Shown here piece after piece: positions 16,718-25,475 of a stretch of DNA of 64,000 nucleotides. The stretch comes from an uncultured Maribacter sp. (lineage in GTDB: Bacteria > Bacteroidota > Bacteroidia > Flavobacteriales > Flavobacteriaceae). The notes beneath the pieces were generated by a model. The model had not been told where the DNA came from and did not search any database. It was given only the letters and a program-made list of their open reading frames with translations. The stretch lies in NCBI RefSeq assembly GCF_947496775.1, contig NZ_CANMDU010000003.1:1-64000 (forward strand), read 5' to 3'. The position numbers were made by a program, and so were the translations under genes. Position 1 is the stretch's first letter. Each line of letters starts with the position of its first letter.

Positions 16718-16750
16718 AAGCCATGTGGTAGTTAAACACATGGCTTTTTT
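16718..16750 (+). terminator. Rho-independent terminator
   Basis: Perfect 10-bp stem AAGCCATGTG / CACATGGCTT with a 9-base loop, followed by TTTT; ends the Spy-like gene. Confidence 0.9.
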
Positions 16751-16897
16751 ATAGAACATGTTAATAACTACAGATGACGAAAGATTTATGCTACAGTATT
16801 TTAAATTATTTTAGAGGTTGAAAATATTTTGGTTGCCCAAAACGGACGTAAAGCAGACGGAAATGAATATATTTTGTTTCTTTATTTAGGCAATACA

Positions 16898-17329
16898 ATG
16901 GATTCATATATAAAAATGAAAGAATATATAACTGTAAAAACCTACGTTTTCCCCCATGAACTTTATATCGACCGAAGCAAATTAGAATCTTTTGGCATTG
17001 AATGCTTAACTAAAGATGAAATTACAGCACAAGTTCATAATTTTTACTCCAATGCCATTGGTGGTATAAGACTACAAGTCCGAACAGAAGATTTTGAAAA
17101 AGCTAATGAGATTTTAAGTGACTATCCCGATATAAAGACAGATGAGAAAAGTATCTCCGAAATTAAATGTCCAAATTGTGGTTCTAGCAACATCAACAAA
17201 ATTAAGTTTAATCGTATTCGGTCATTAGTTGCCTTAATGCTTTTTGGATTACCAATTCCTTTTTTAACTAAAAAACACCAATGCTACGAATGCCACAAAG
17301 AGTTTAGGCACAAACTTGCGAAAGATTAA
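16898..17329 (+). CDS. DUF2007-type protein with C-terminal zinc ribbon
   Basis: 143 aa from ATG at 16898. Residues ~6-75 (VKTYVFPHELYIDRSKLESF … GGIRLQVRTEDFEKANEIL) fit the DUF2007 'putative signal-transducing' fold. The C-terminal part holds a four-Cys zinc ribbon: CPNCGSSN and, about 40 residues later, CYECHKEF. A hydrophobic stretch (LVALMLFGLPIPFL) lies between the two Cys pairs. Starts at 16916 (MKEYITVK) or the open frame back to TTG at 16829 are also possible; a promoter-like TATATTTTG at 16868-16876 favours the later starts. It is 6 bases ahead of the next gene, so they are probably an operon. Confidence 0.75.
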   Translation: MDSYIKMKEYITVKTYVFPHELYIDRSKLESFGIECLTKDEITAQVHNFYSNAIGGIRLQVRTEDFEKANEILSDYPDIKTDEKSISEIKCPNCGSSNINKIKFNRIRSLVALMLFGLPIPFLTKKHQCYECHKEFRHKLAKD

Positions 17330-17335
17330 GTTAAA

Positions 17336-17905
17336 ATGAAAAACAAACTACTACTCAGCCTTTTCATTTTAATTTCTTTGCTCAGTAATGCGCAACTCAG
17401 AGAAGGACAAAATTTTTGTGACGAATCTCCAGAAGGCAACTATTTTCCTTTGTCTTTAAACAAGAAGAACATTTTATGGGCAGATACTTATTATACTGAA
17501 GATAAAATTGGCACTAAAATAATTAATGGAAAAACCTATTTAGAGTTTAAACAGAATTGGAAAAATATAGCGCCTACCACATTATTTTTACGAAAGGAAA
17601 ACAATGTTGTTTATCAATACGAAGAATGTTGTAAAAAAGAAACTATAAGGTATGACAGTAATTTTAAAAAAGACCATCTCTGGAAATCAGCCGATGGTTT
17701 ACGAGAATATAAAATTGTATCTTATAAAGGAAAGCTAAAAACACCTTACTGCAGTTACAAAAATTTATTAGTAATTAATGCCAAATTAAGTTTTGGTGAA
17801 TTTAAGTTCTATTATCTAAAAGGACATGGATATATCGGCGCTACTGAAAACAATAAATTAGTTTCTTGTATTTCGCCAAGTTTAGAAACTTTAAAAGAAA
17901 AGTAA
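17336..17905 (+). CDS. Secreted protein of unknown function
   Basis: 189 aa with a signal peptide (LLLSLFILISLLSNAQ). The mature part has six cysteines, including an adjacent pair (EECCKKE), and is otherwise rich in K, Y and N. No named family is recognised; the layout (an early 'EGNYFPLSL..KNILWADTYY' and a late 'YLKGHGYIGA') suggests a small beta-rich periplasmic protein. The stop codon is followed in the same frame by 38 more open codons (to TGA at 18020-18022), so a recently gained stop cannot be excluded. It lies 6 bases behind the DUF2007 gene. Confidence 0.6.
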   Translation: MKNKLLLSLFILISLLSNAQLREGQNFCDESPEGNYFPLSLNKKNILWADTYYTEDKIGTKIINGKTYLEFKQNWKNIAPTTLFLRKENNVVYQYEECCKKETIRYDSNFKKDHLWKSADGLREYKIVSYKGKLKTPYCSYKNLLVINAKLSFGEFKFYYLKGHGYIGATENNKLVSCISPSLETLKEK

Positions 17906-18053
17906 AACTGTCTGAATAAATTACAGCATGAAACATTGGGCTATGCTCGTAAAAGCAAAGTAATAGATAAATACAATACTCTTAAAATTGCGAAATTCTA
18001 CAATGATAATTGTAACAAATGAATACCCCTTTTAACAGATACCAAAGCCGGAA

Positions 18054-19331
18054 TTAAAACACTTTTTTTAAAGCATCTATAGTTTTATCTAAATCTCCGT
18101 AGGATAAAGCATCGTTTAAAAAGTAACTTTCAAAAGCAGAAGGAGGCAAATAAATTCCTTGGTTCAACATACCATGAAAATACGTTTTAAATGTCTCATT
18201 ATTTCCTTTTGCCGAAGACGCAAAGTCCACTACTGGAGCATCCGTAAAGTGCACCGAAATCATACTTCCGTATCGGTTTATTTGGTAAGGAATTCCTTTT
18301 GTTCTCAATACATTATCAAACCCCTCATGTAAATGTTCTGTTTTGTCTGCAAGGCTTTCAAAGACCTCAGGTCTGCTATTTAACTCGGTAAGCATTGCTA
18401 AACCAGCACTCATTGCCAATGGGTTACCACTAAGCGTTCCTGCTTGGTATACGGGCCCTTCTGGCGCTAAGTAGCTCATAATTTCATTACGCGCAGCAAA
18501 AGCACCAACGGGTAATCCGCCACCTATTACTTTTCCAAAAGTAACAATATCGGCATCTATTCCTAATGCTTCTTGTGCGCCACCTGTTCCTAAACGAAAA
18601 CCTGTCATTACCTCATCAAAAATTAACAGAATACCTTCCTTAGTACATAGCTCTCGTAAACCTGTTATAAATTCCTCAGTTGGAATAATACAACCCATAT
18701 TACCTGCAACTGGCTCTATTATAATAGCTGCAATTTCTCCTTTATTCGCAGTAGTTAATGCTTTTACACTTTCTAAGTCGTTATAATTTGCTAAAAGCGT
18801 ATCTTTTGCAGTGCCTTGGGTAACTCCTGGGCTATTAGGGCTACCAAAAGTAACGGCACCACTACCTGCTTGGATTAAAAAAGAATCGGAATGCCCATGG
18901 TAGCAACCTGCAAATTTTATTATTTTATCTTTTCCGCTATATCCTCTTGCTAAACGAACAGCACTCATACAAGCTTCTGTACCACTATTTACAAAGCGTA
19001 TTTTATCAATATTCGGAACCATTGAAACGGCAAGTTTAGCCAAATCGGTTTCTATCTCTGTTGGCATACCAAAAGAAGTTCCTTTTTTTGCTTTGTCAAT
19101 TATTGCATTTAAAACCGGTTCATATGCATGGCCCAAAATTAATGGTCCCCAAGAAGCTATATAGTCTATTAACTCATTACCATCCTCATCATACAAATAA
19201 GCCCCTTTAGCTTCTTTTACAAATACTGGGTCACCACCTACGGCTTTAAAAGCACGTACAGGAGAATTTACACCTCCAGGAATATATTGTTTAGCTTCAT
19301 TAAATAGGGCACTACTTCTTTTATAAATCAT
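18054..19331 (-). CDS. hemL: Glutamate-1-semialdehyde 2,1-aminomutase
   Basis: 425 aa. A PLP enzyme that converts glutamate-1-semialdehyde to 5-aminolevulinate in the C5 route to haem. The pyridoxal-binding lysine K267 sits in [15 protein letters not shown]. Other family marks: [13 protein letters not shown] (15-28), [24 protein letters not shown] and FDEVMTGFR. Length is normal. It is last in a leftward run of four genes (21410 to 18054) with 14 bases between it and the glucosaminidase gene. Confidence 0.96.
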   Translation of the reverse strand: MIYKRSSALFNEAKQYIPGGVNSPVRAFKAVGGDPVFVKEAKGAYLYDEDGNELIDYIASWGPLILGHAYEPVLNAIIDKAKKGTSFGMPTEIETDLAKLAVSMVPNIDKIRFVNSGTEACMSAVRLARGYSGKDKIIKFAGCYHGHSDSFLIQAGSGAVTFGSPNSPGVTQGTAKDTLLANYNDLESVKALTTANKGEIAAIIIEPVAGNMGCIIPTEEFITGLRELCTKEGILLIFDEVMTGFRLGTGGAQEALGIDADIVTFGKVIGGGLPVGAFAARNEIMSYLAPEGPVYQAGTLSGNPLAMSAGLAMLTELNSRPEVFESLADKTEHLHEGFDNVLRTKGIPYQINRYGSMISVHFTDAPVVDFASSAKGNNETFKTYFHGMLNQGIYLPPSAFESYFLNDALSYGDLDKTIDALKKVF

Positions 19332-19345
19332 CTTTCTTTATGCTT

Positions 19346-20161
19346 TTACTTTACCGTAATCTTTTGACCAATGGCTAAGTTAGAATCTTTCATTTTATTA
19401 ATTCGCATTAATTCTTCTACCGAAACAAAGTACTTTCTAGAGATAGAATATAGGGTGTCTCCTTTTTGTACAATATGCGTTTTCTGATTTGATGCTACTA
19501 TCATCACAGGCTGTTTCTTTACTCCAGAGGCTGCCTTCGAAGGAGAATCATACTGATCCAAATTATGTTTTTCTATAAGATAAATTAGTTTCTGTGGATA
19601 TTTTACATCGGTTGCATAGCCTGCTTTTCTTAAACCCCTTGCCCATGCTTTATAATCGTTACGGTGGTAATTGAATAAAAAAGCATATCTAGATCTCGTA
19701 GTTAAAAAAACACTATGATCTCTATAAGAATACCTTGGATGATTGTATTTTCTAAAACACTCGCCTTTTTCATCATCATCATGAAAATCGTAATCTCCAT
19801 CCCATCCTTTATGGCATTTTATTCCAAAATGATTATTAGTTTTCATAGCTAACTCTCCTTTTCCATAACCGCTTTCTAATAATCCTTGAGCTAGTGTTAT
19901 ACTAGCAGGAATACCATAAGCCATCATTTCTATTTGGGCAACTTCAGAAAAAGTATCTATATATTCTTGAATAGAGTTTATTTTAAAAGAAACAAACTTA
20001 CCTTCATCTTTGGGCAGATCTTTATACGTTTTTGTTTTGGGCTTCTTTTTATGAGAAACTACATTTTTGGTTCTTAACTCTCCTGACCGAACAACAGTTT
20101 TTTTAGATTTACAACCTACTAAAAAAAGACCTACACAAAAAAAGATTATATATTTTTTCAT
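19346..20161 (-). CDS. Glucosaminidase-LysM lipoprotein
   Basis: 271 aa. Lipoprotein signal (IIFFCVGLFLVGC, Cys17). Residues ~60-205 form a glucosaminidase/FlgJ-like lysozyme domain: SITLAQGLLESGYGKGELA with the catalytic Glu in LLESGYG, NNHFGIKCH, and YRDHSVFLTTRSRY. Residues ~225-271 form a LysM peptidoglycan-binding domain (HIVQKGDTLYSISRKYF … LAIGQKITVK). It should cut glycan strands of the cell wall from a membrane-anchored position. The start overlaps the stop of the upstream gene by 4 bases (ATGA), so translation is coupled. Confidence 0.92.
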   Translation of the reverse strand: MKKYIIFFCVGLFLVGCKSKKTVVRSGELRTKNVVSHKKKPKTKTYKDLPKDEGKFVSFKINSIQEYIDTFSEVAQIEMMAYGIPASITLAQGLLESGYGKGELAMKTNNHFGIKCHKGWDGDYDFHDDDEKGECFRKYNHPRYSYRDHSVFLTTRSRYAFLFNYHRNDYKAWARGLRKAGYATDVKYPQKLIYLIEKHNLDQYDSPSKAASGVKKQPVMIVASNQKTHIVQKGDTLYSISRKYFVSVEELMRINKMKDSNLAIGQKITVK

Positions 20162-21066
20162 TCTACTATTAGCAATGGTTGTTTTTTTCTTTTTAATAAA
20201 GTATTCATTCCTGGAATTCCTTGCAAGCCTCCTGTATGAATGGCTAAAATTTTAGTTCCCGATTTAAAACAACCTTCCTTAATCATTTCTATTAAGCCAA
20301 ATATCATTTTTCCCGTATATACAGGATCTAAAGGGATATTTGTTTCCTTTTTAAAATTATTAATAAACTGGATTAACTCTGGCGATACTTTGCCATAACC
20401 TCCAAAATGATATTTATTTTGAAGCTCCCAATTTCTTTTGTTTGCAAATTTACGAATATCTTCTTGTAAAAAATTGCCCTTCAGAGCAGGAAAACCAATT
20501 ACTTTTTGCAATTCACTAGAAGCATTAATAATGCCTGCTATGGTTCCACCTGTGCCTACAGCCGAAGTTATCACATTAAAAAAAGCATCTTCCTTTGTGA
20601 TAATCTCTTGACAACCTTCTACGGCCAAACCATTAGTACCACCTTCTGGCAGCATATAAAAACGGCCAAATTCTTTTTCTAACTCCTCTTTAAACGCTAA
20701 AGTGTTTTTATTTCTATATGCTTCTCTAGATACAAATTTAAACTTCATACCATGTGCACGAGCCAAAAGTAAGGTAGCATTCTTTTGCCATTTATCTTCT
20801 AATTCTTCCCCTCTTATAATTCCGATAGTATGTAACCCCTCTTTTTTACCTGCATATGCAGTAGCGGCAATATGATTAGAATAGGCACCTCCAAAAGTTA
20901 AAAAAGTATCGTGTTTTGCCGCCTTTGCTGCAAGTATATTATACTTTAGTTTACGATACTTATTTCCTGAAATTAATGGATGTATTAAATCCTCACGCTT
21001 TATATATAGCGTAATTCCTTTATTTTTTATTATGGAGAGATTTACTTTTTGATTCTGCGTATGCAC
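20158..21066 (-). CDS. ACC deaminase/D-cysteine desulfhydrase family protein
   Basis: 302 aa. A PLP-dependent fold type II enzyme. The lysine-bearing segment SGNKYRKLKYN (33-43) holds the expected Schiff-base Lys. FGGAYSNHIAATAYAG gives the substrate/PLP Asn-His pair, and SAVGTGGTIAGI is the phosphate-binding glycine loop. Whether it degrades D-cysteine, ACC or another amino acid cannot be told. It sits in the middle of the hemL operon, 11 bases after the HExxH gene. Confidence 0.88.
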   Translation of the reverse strand: MHTQNQKVNLSIIKNKGITLYIKREDLIHPLISGNKYRKLKYNILAAKAAKHDTFLTFGGAYSNHIAATAYAGKKEGLHTIGIIRGEELEDKWQKNATLLLARAHGMKFKFVSREAYRNKNTLAFKEELEKEFGRFYMLPEGGTNGLAVEGCQEIITKEDAFFNVITSAVGTGGTIAGIINASSELQKVIGFPALKGNFLQEDIRKFANKRNWELQNKYHFGGYGKVSPELIQFINNFKKETNIPLDPVYTGKMIFGLIEMIKEGCFKSGTKILAIHTGGLQGIPGMNTLLKRKKQPLLIVE

Positions 21067-21077
21067 TAGACCTTAGT

Positions 21078-21410
21078 TTAGTAACGCCAAAGATATTTAA
21101 TAAAGCTGAAGAATTTCCTTTGATTTAAATAATCTAAGTTGTTTTCATTGTAATATGCTTCTCGCTCAAAACTTATATTCTGATATGCTTTATAGCTATC
21201 TAAATAAAATAAGCTTCGCAAAAGCCATTCTGTAATATACCAGATGTAAAAAGGAAGAATTAACAGCTCTTGCTGTTGCTTAAGATGAATTTTTTCGTGA
21301 TTAATAAGTACAATATCTTCCTTTAAGGTATTATCCTTTAGGATTATGAAAGGCCATAAAGACAAGCCTACATAATTTTTATAAAAGAAATGTCTAAATA
21401 CTAATATCAT
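21078..21410 (-). CDS. Small membrane protein with HExxH motif
   Basis: 110 aa from ATG at 21408-21410; a TTG five codons upstream (21425) is an alternative. It has hydrophobic segments near residues 1-25 and 50-70, with the metalloprotease-type motif INHEKIHLKQQQ between them and a downstream FEREAYY. HExxH followed by a Glu ~45 residues later would allow a gluzincin-like zinc site, but the protein is very short for a protease. It may be a reduced M56/BlaR1-like relative. It is first gene of the four-gene operon ending in hemL; a TATCTTTG box lies at 21437-21444. Confidence 0.65.
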   Translation of the reverse strand: MILVFRHFFYKNYVGLSLWPFIILKDNTLKEDIVLINHEKIHLKQQQELLILPFYIWYITEWLLRSLFYLDSYKAYQNISFEREAYYNENNLDYLNQRKFFSFIKYLWRY

Positions 21411-21436
21411 AAATGCTTTGTACAAACGCTTATCCT

Positions 21437-21444
21437 CAAAGATA
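21437..21444 (-). promoter_or_regulatory. -7 promoter element TATCTTTG for the hemL operon
   Basis: Exact TAnnTTTG on the minus strand, upstream of the first gene of the four-gene run. No clear TTG at -33. Confidence 0.4.
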
Positions 21445-21548
21445 ATTGTAATTTTTTAAATCTAAATATATTCTAGATTTCCAGAAGAACAAAGACGATT
21501 AAGTGCCTAAAAACAAAGGCATTTCCAACCTAACATGGTAATTTCTAG

Positions 21549-21764
<216 letters not shown>

Positions 21765-21841
21765 AACAGACATTCTTCGGCACGATTTTTGAGAACTTTT
21801 CTATAAAGAATATTGTTTTTAACTTGATAAAAATAGTTGTT

Positions 21842-22402
21842 ATGAAAAAAATACAAATACTAGCGCTACCCCTATTAATGGTGGTACTATTAAGCGCCTG
21901 TACTTCGGTACGTGTACTTTCTGATTACGATAAAGATGCCAATTTTAACACTTATAAGACGTATGCATTTTATAAAACAGGTATTGATAAAGCACAAATA
22001 TCTGATTTAGATAAGAAAAGAATCTTAAGAGCTATTGACGCTCAAATGGTAACAAGAGGCTTTACAAAATCTAATTCACCAGATATATTAGTAAGCATTT
22101 TTACCAAAGAAAAAGAACAAGTAGATATTTACAACAACTATTGGGGCGGAGGCTTTGGTTGGGGATGGAATCCTTATTTTTGGGGTCCAGGATGGAACAA
22201 TGGCACACAAGTAAGTACCAGAACCCAAGGCTCATTATATATTGATTTAATTGATGCTAAAAGCAAAGAATTGGTTTGGCAAGGAAAAGGGGTAGGAACC
22301 CTAGGGAATTCTAAAAGCATAGAGAAAAAAGAAGAACGCATACAGCAATTTGTTAGCGAAATACTTAAAGCGTATCCGCCACAAATAGTAGCTTCTAAAT
22401 AA
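21842..22402 (+). CDS. DUF4136 lipoprotein
   Basis: 186 aa from ATG at 21842 (the frame opens six codons earlier). Lipoprotein signal ALPLLMVVLLSAC with Cys at about 20. SVRVLSDYDKDANFNTYKTYAF is the typical DUF4136 opening. A Gly/Trp/Asn-rich loop (NNYWGGGFGWGWNPYFWGP) lies near 105-125, and TQGSLYIDLIDAKSKELVWQG near 135-155 is conserved in the family. These are envelope lipoproteins of unknown job. A near-perfect hairpin terminator follows. Confidence 0.9.
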   Translation: MKKIQILALPLLMVVLLSACTSVRVLSDYDKDANFNTYKTYAFYKTGIDKAQISDLDKKRILRAIDAQMVTRGFTKSNSPDILVSIFTKEKEQVDIYNNYWGGGFGWGWNPYFWGPGWNNGTQVSTRTQGSLYIDLIDAKSKELVWQGKGVGTLGNSKSIEKKEERIQQFVSEILKAYPPQIVASK

Positions 22403-22425
22403 AACATCTAGAAGCAATAGAAACC

Positions 22426-22463
22426 AAAGAGGTTGTTTCATGGAGAAACCACCTCTTTTTTTT
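22426..22463 (+). terminator. Terminator between DUF4136 gene and lrp-type gene
   Basis: 14-bp stem AAAGAGGTTGTTTC / GAAACCACCTCTTT with one mismatch and a 5-base loop, then T8. It reaches the stop codon of the convergent Lrp gene (22462). Confidence 0.85.
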
Positions 22464-22929
22464 ATAGTAGCGGAAAATAATTCCCATCTTTTACCTCGTT
22501 TAGCACAAATGCACTTTTAACCATTCCTATATGCGGTAAGGAGGCTACCTTATCTTTAGAAAACTTAAAATAATCATCTAAGTCCTTTACTATAATTTTA
22601 AGTAAAAAATCGAACTCTCCACCTACTACAAAACACTCCACTACTTCTGGGTACTTTTTAACACTAGCAGCAAAATCGTCCATTAACCTTTCTTTTTGCG
22701 CATCTAAGGATACAAAACTAAAAACGGTTATACTAGGTTCTACCTTGTTTTTATCTATGATTGCTACATACTTAGAAATAAAACCTTTTTGCTCCAACCG
22801 CCTAATACGCTCATAAACAGGAGTTTTTGTCATCTGTAACCGCTCTGCTATTTCTTTAGCATTGGTTTTTGCATCCTTTTCCAAGATTCTTAATATTTTT
22901 CTATCTACAACATCTAACTTTTGTTCCAT
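22462..22929 (-). CDS. Lrp/AsnC-family transcriptional regulator
   Basis: 155 aa. N-terminal winged helix-turn-helix (LDVVDRKILRILEKDAKTNA … MTKTPVYERIRRLEQKGF, residues 5-52), then the RAM ligand-binding domain (VVECFVVGGEFDFLLKIIV near 95-115). Such proteins form octamer-like assemblies that sense amino acids. It is divergent from the aromatic amino acid hydroxylase gene (167-bp shared region), which makes control of that gene by Phe or Tyr a reasonable guess. Confidence 0.92.
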   Translation of the reverse strand: MEQKLDVVDRKILRILEKDAKTNAKEIAERLQMTKTPVYERIRRLEQKGFISKYVAIIDKNKVEPSITVFSFVSLDAQKERLMDDFAASVKKYPEVVECFVVGGEFDFLLKIIVKDLDDYFKFSKDKVASLPHIGMVKSAFVLNEVKDGNYFPLL

Positions 22930-23096
22930 AAATTTTCCTGTATTATAAATACAACACTACTTAGAAAAGCACAAATTACTAAATATTTACAAAAAATAGG
23001 AAAAATAACTAATTCAACTACTATGTTCTATACTATAAAACTAAAAATATATCTTTAATAGCATTTTTACGCTAAGTAATCTAAAAAATAAGCTCC

Positions 23097-24848
23097 ATGC
23101 GGAATAACTACCAAAGCAATCCAATTTTAGATAAATTACCAGAACACTTAAGACAATTTATAAAACCCCAGAACTACGATGATTACTCTGCTATTGACCA
23201 AGCTGTATGGCGTTATGTAATGCGTAAAAACGTAGATTATTTAGGAAGAGTAGCACATTCCTCTTATTTAAACGGCTTAAAGAAAACCGGAATTTCTATA
23301 GATAATATTCCAAACATGTACGGTATGAACCGTATTTTACAAGAAATAGGTTGGGCCGCAGTTGCTGTAGATGGTTTTATTCCTCCCTCTGCATTTATGG
23401 AGTTTCAAGCGTACAACGTATTGGTAATTGCATCGGATATAAGACAATTAGAAAACATAGAATATACCCCGGCTCCAGATATTATACATGAAGGAGCTGG
23501 GCACGCACCCATTATTGCAAATCCTGAATATGCCGAATATTTAAGACGTTTTGGAGAAATAGGATGTAAAGCTATTTCTAGCAAAAAAGATTACGAATTG
23601 TATGAGGCCGTTCGGCATTTATCCATTATAAAAGAGGCCCCGAATACTCCAGAAAACGAAATCAAAATAGCAGAAAGCAAAATAGAAACACTCCAACAAA
23701 ATATGGGAGAGCCAAGCGAAATGGCTCTGATAAGAAACTTACATTGGTGGACGGTGGAATATGGCTTAATTGGGACTATAGAAAATCCTAAAATATATGG
23801 AGCAGGACTTTTATCCTCTATAGGAGAAAGTGCTTGGTGCATGACCAACGAAGTTAAAAAAATTCCTTATTCCAAAATTGCAGCGCATACAACTTTTGAT
23901 ATTACTAAACCGCAACCACAATTATTTGTAACGCCAGATTTTTCCTTTTTAAGTCAAGTTTTAGAAGAATTTGCTAACACCATGGCGTTAAGAACCGGCG
24001 GATGGGAAGGTCTTAAAAAACTAATAGATTCACAAGGGATTGGCACTATTGAATTAAGTACTGGTTTACAAGTTTCCGGAAACTTTACTAATGTAATTGC
24101 TAATAATGGCAACCCTATATTTTTTCAAACTTCTGGACCTACAGCGCTTTCTTATAGAAATCAAGAATTAGTAGGGCAAGGAACTAACCAACATCCACAT
24201 GGTTTTGGCTCTCCAATAGGCAAATTAAAGGGTATTAATATTGCCATTGAGAATATGAGTCCAAGAGATCTAAAAGCTTATACTATTTTTGAAGGAGAAA
24301 TAGTTGTTTTAGAATTTGAAGGCGGCATTAAAGTTAAAGGAAAAATAATTACAGGCACAAGGAATTTACAAGGGGAAATTATTTTAATTACCCTAAAGAA
24401 TTGCGTGGTTTCCTATTTCGAGGAAATCTTATTTCAATCCGAAGAAGATCTATACAATATGGCCATTGGAGAAAAAGTGGTTTCAGCATTCCACGGTCCT
24501 GCAGATTTATCTAGCTTTAATAGAGTAACTCATGAAGTTACCTCTACCAAACACAGAATAGACAAAACTCCTAAACAGATAAAATTAGAGGAACTTTACC
24601 AACAGGTAAGAGATTATAGAGAAGGAAAAAACAAAACAATATCTAGAAATAAAGTGTTTAAAGAAATTCAAGAAAATTACTCTAATGATTGGCTACTTTC
24701 CGTAGAGCTCTACGAATTGGCTATGAAAAGTAAAAATATAGAATTTGCAGACTCCATAACTACCTATTTAGAACAGGTAAAATTAGATAATCCTAAAATA
24801 GGTATGCTTATAGACAATGGACTTCATTTAGCAAAAAAAAGACAATAA
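23097..24848 (+). CDS. Aromatic amino acid hydroxylase, long bacterial form
   Basis: 583 aa. Biopterin- and iron-dependent monooxygenase, probably phenylalanine 4-monooxygenase. The 2-His-1-Glu iron site is readable: H131 and H136 in HEGAGHAPII and E221 in WWTVEYGL, with YGAGLLSSIGE after it, matching the order in animal PAH. It is about twice as long as the proteobacterial PhhA (~260-300 aa). The extra C-terminal half (from ~350) contains NQHPHGFGSPIG and LKGINIAIENMS and occurs, as I recall, in Bacteroidota members. It is monocistronic, divergent from the Lrp regulator. Specificity (Phe, Tyr or Trp) is not certain. Confidence 0.93.
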   Translation: MRNNYQSNPILDKLPEHLRQFIKPQNYDDYSAIDQAVWRYVMRKNVDYLGRVAHSSYLNGLKKTGISIDNIPNMYGMNRILQEIGWAAVAVDGFIPPSAFMEFQAYNVLVIASDIRQLENIEYTPAPDIIHEGAGHAPIIANPEYAEYLRRFGEIGCKAISSKKDYELYEAVRHLSIIKEAPNTPENEIKIAESKIETLQQNMGEPSEMALIRNLHWWTVEYGLIGTIENPKIYGAGLLSSIGESAWCMTNEVKKIPYSKIAAHTTFDITKPQPQLFVTPDFSFLSQVLEEFANTMALRTGGWEGLKKLIDSQGIGTIELSTGLQVSGNFTNVIANNGNPIFFQTSGPTALSYRNQELVGQGTNQHPHGFGSPIGKLKGINIAIENMSPRDLKAYTIFEGEIVVLEFEGGIKVKGKIITGTRNLQGEIILITLKNCVVSYFEEILFQSEEDLYNMAIGEKVVSAFHGPADLSSFNRVTHEVTSTKHRIDKTPKQIKLEELYQQVRDYREGKNKTISRNKVFKEIQENYSNDWLLSVELYELAMKSKNIEFADSITTYLEQVKLDNPKIGMLIDNGLHLAKKRQ

Positions 24849-24860
24849 AACTATTCCGTC

Positions 24861-25475
24861 TTAATCTTTAAATAATTGCTCTAAACTATTACCCTGTAAC
24901 ACTTGGTCGTTATACTGTAATGCCCATCCCATAGAGTTAGTTAAGACATAAAATTTAGAAAGCTCACTTAACAGTCTATTCTTTGCATTGGTCTTTAAGG
25001 TAGATGCCTCAACTTTCTTTAACAAAGAAGTACGAACGTTTTTCTTTATAACGTTATAATCTTTAGCCTTAAATGGATTAAGATAATCCGCAGTAACATC
25101 GTAATACTCAAAATCTGGGTTTATTTTAATCTCGGGCTCAGGAATACTCTTTATGTGCAAAGTTTTTGTTTCTTCATTTAACTCAAAAACCAGTTTACTT
25201 AAATCGTATGCAATGGTCACCTCAGCATTTACAACTACCAAAGCCTTTTTATCCGCTGTAATCAACTGTCCAAAAAGTTCTTGCGAATCTTTATAATTAT
25301 AAACCTCAGCAAAATGCCCTTCAGTAACCACCAATTTAGATACATTTTTTATCTGCTGTTGAATTAGCATCGTATTTTCTTGTAAAATAGATTTTTCCTT
25401 ATTGCTCTCCGTACAAGACCGAAAAACAAGAACTCCTGCTAATGCAACAACTACACCTATTAAAACTTTTTTCAT
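24861..25475 (-). CDS. DUF4230 protein
   Basis: 204 aa. One N-terminal membrane helix (VLIGVVVALAGVLVF) then a periplasmic part beginning near residue 20. The segments VVTEGHFAEVYNYKD, VVVNAEVTIAYDLSKL and LHIKSIPEPEIKINPDFEYYDV are the DUF4230 signature. Function unknown. Its start overlaps the stop of the GSCFA gene by 4 bases, and both follow alaS in one leftward operon. Confidence 0.88.
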   Translation of the reverse strand: MKKVLIGVVVALAGVLVFRSCTESNKEKSILQENTMLIQQQIKNVSKLVVTEGHFAEVYNYKDSQELFGQLITADKKALVVVNAEVTIAYDLSKLVFELNEETKTLHIKSIPEPEIKINPDFEYYDVTADYLNPFKAKDYNVIKKNVRTSLLKKVEASTLKTNAKNRLLSELSKFYVLTNSMGWALQYNDQVLQGNSLEQLFKD

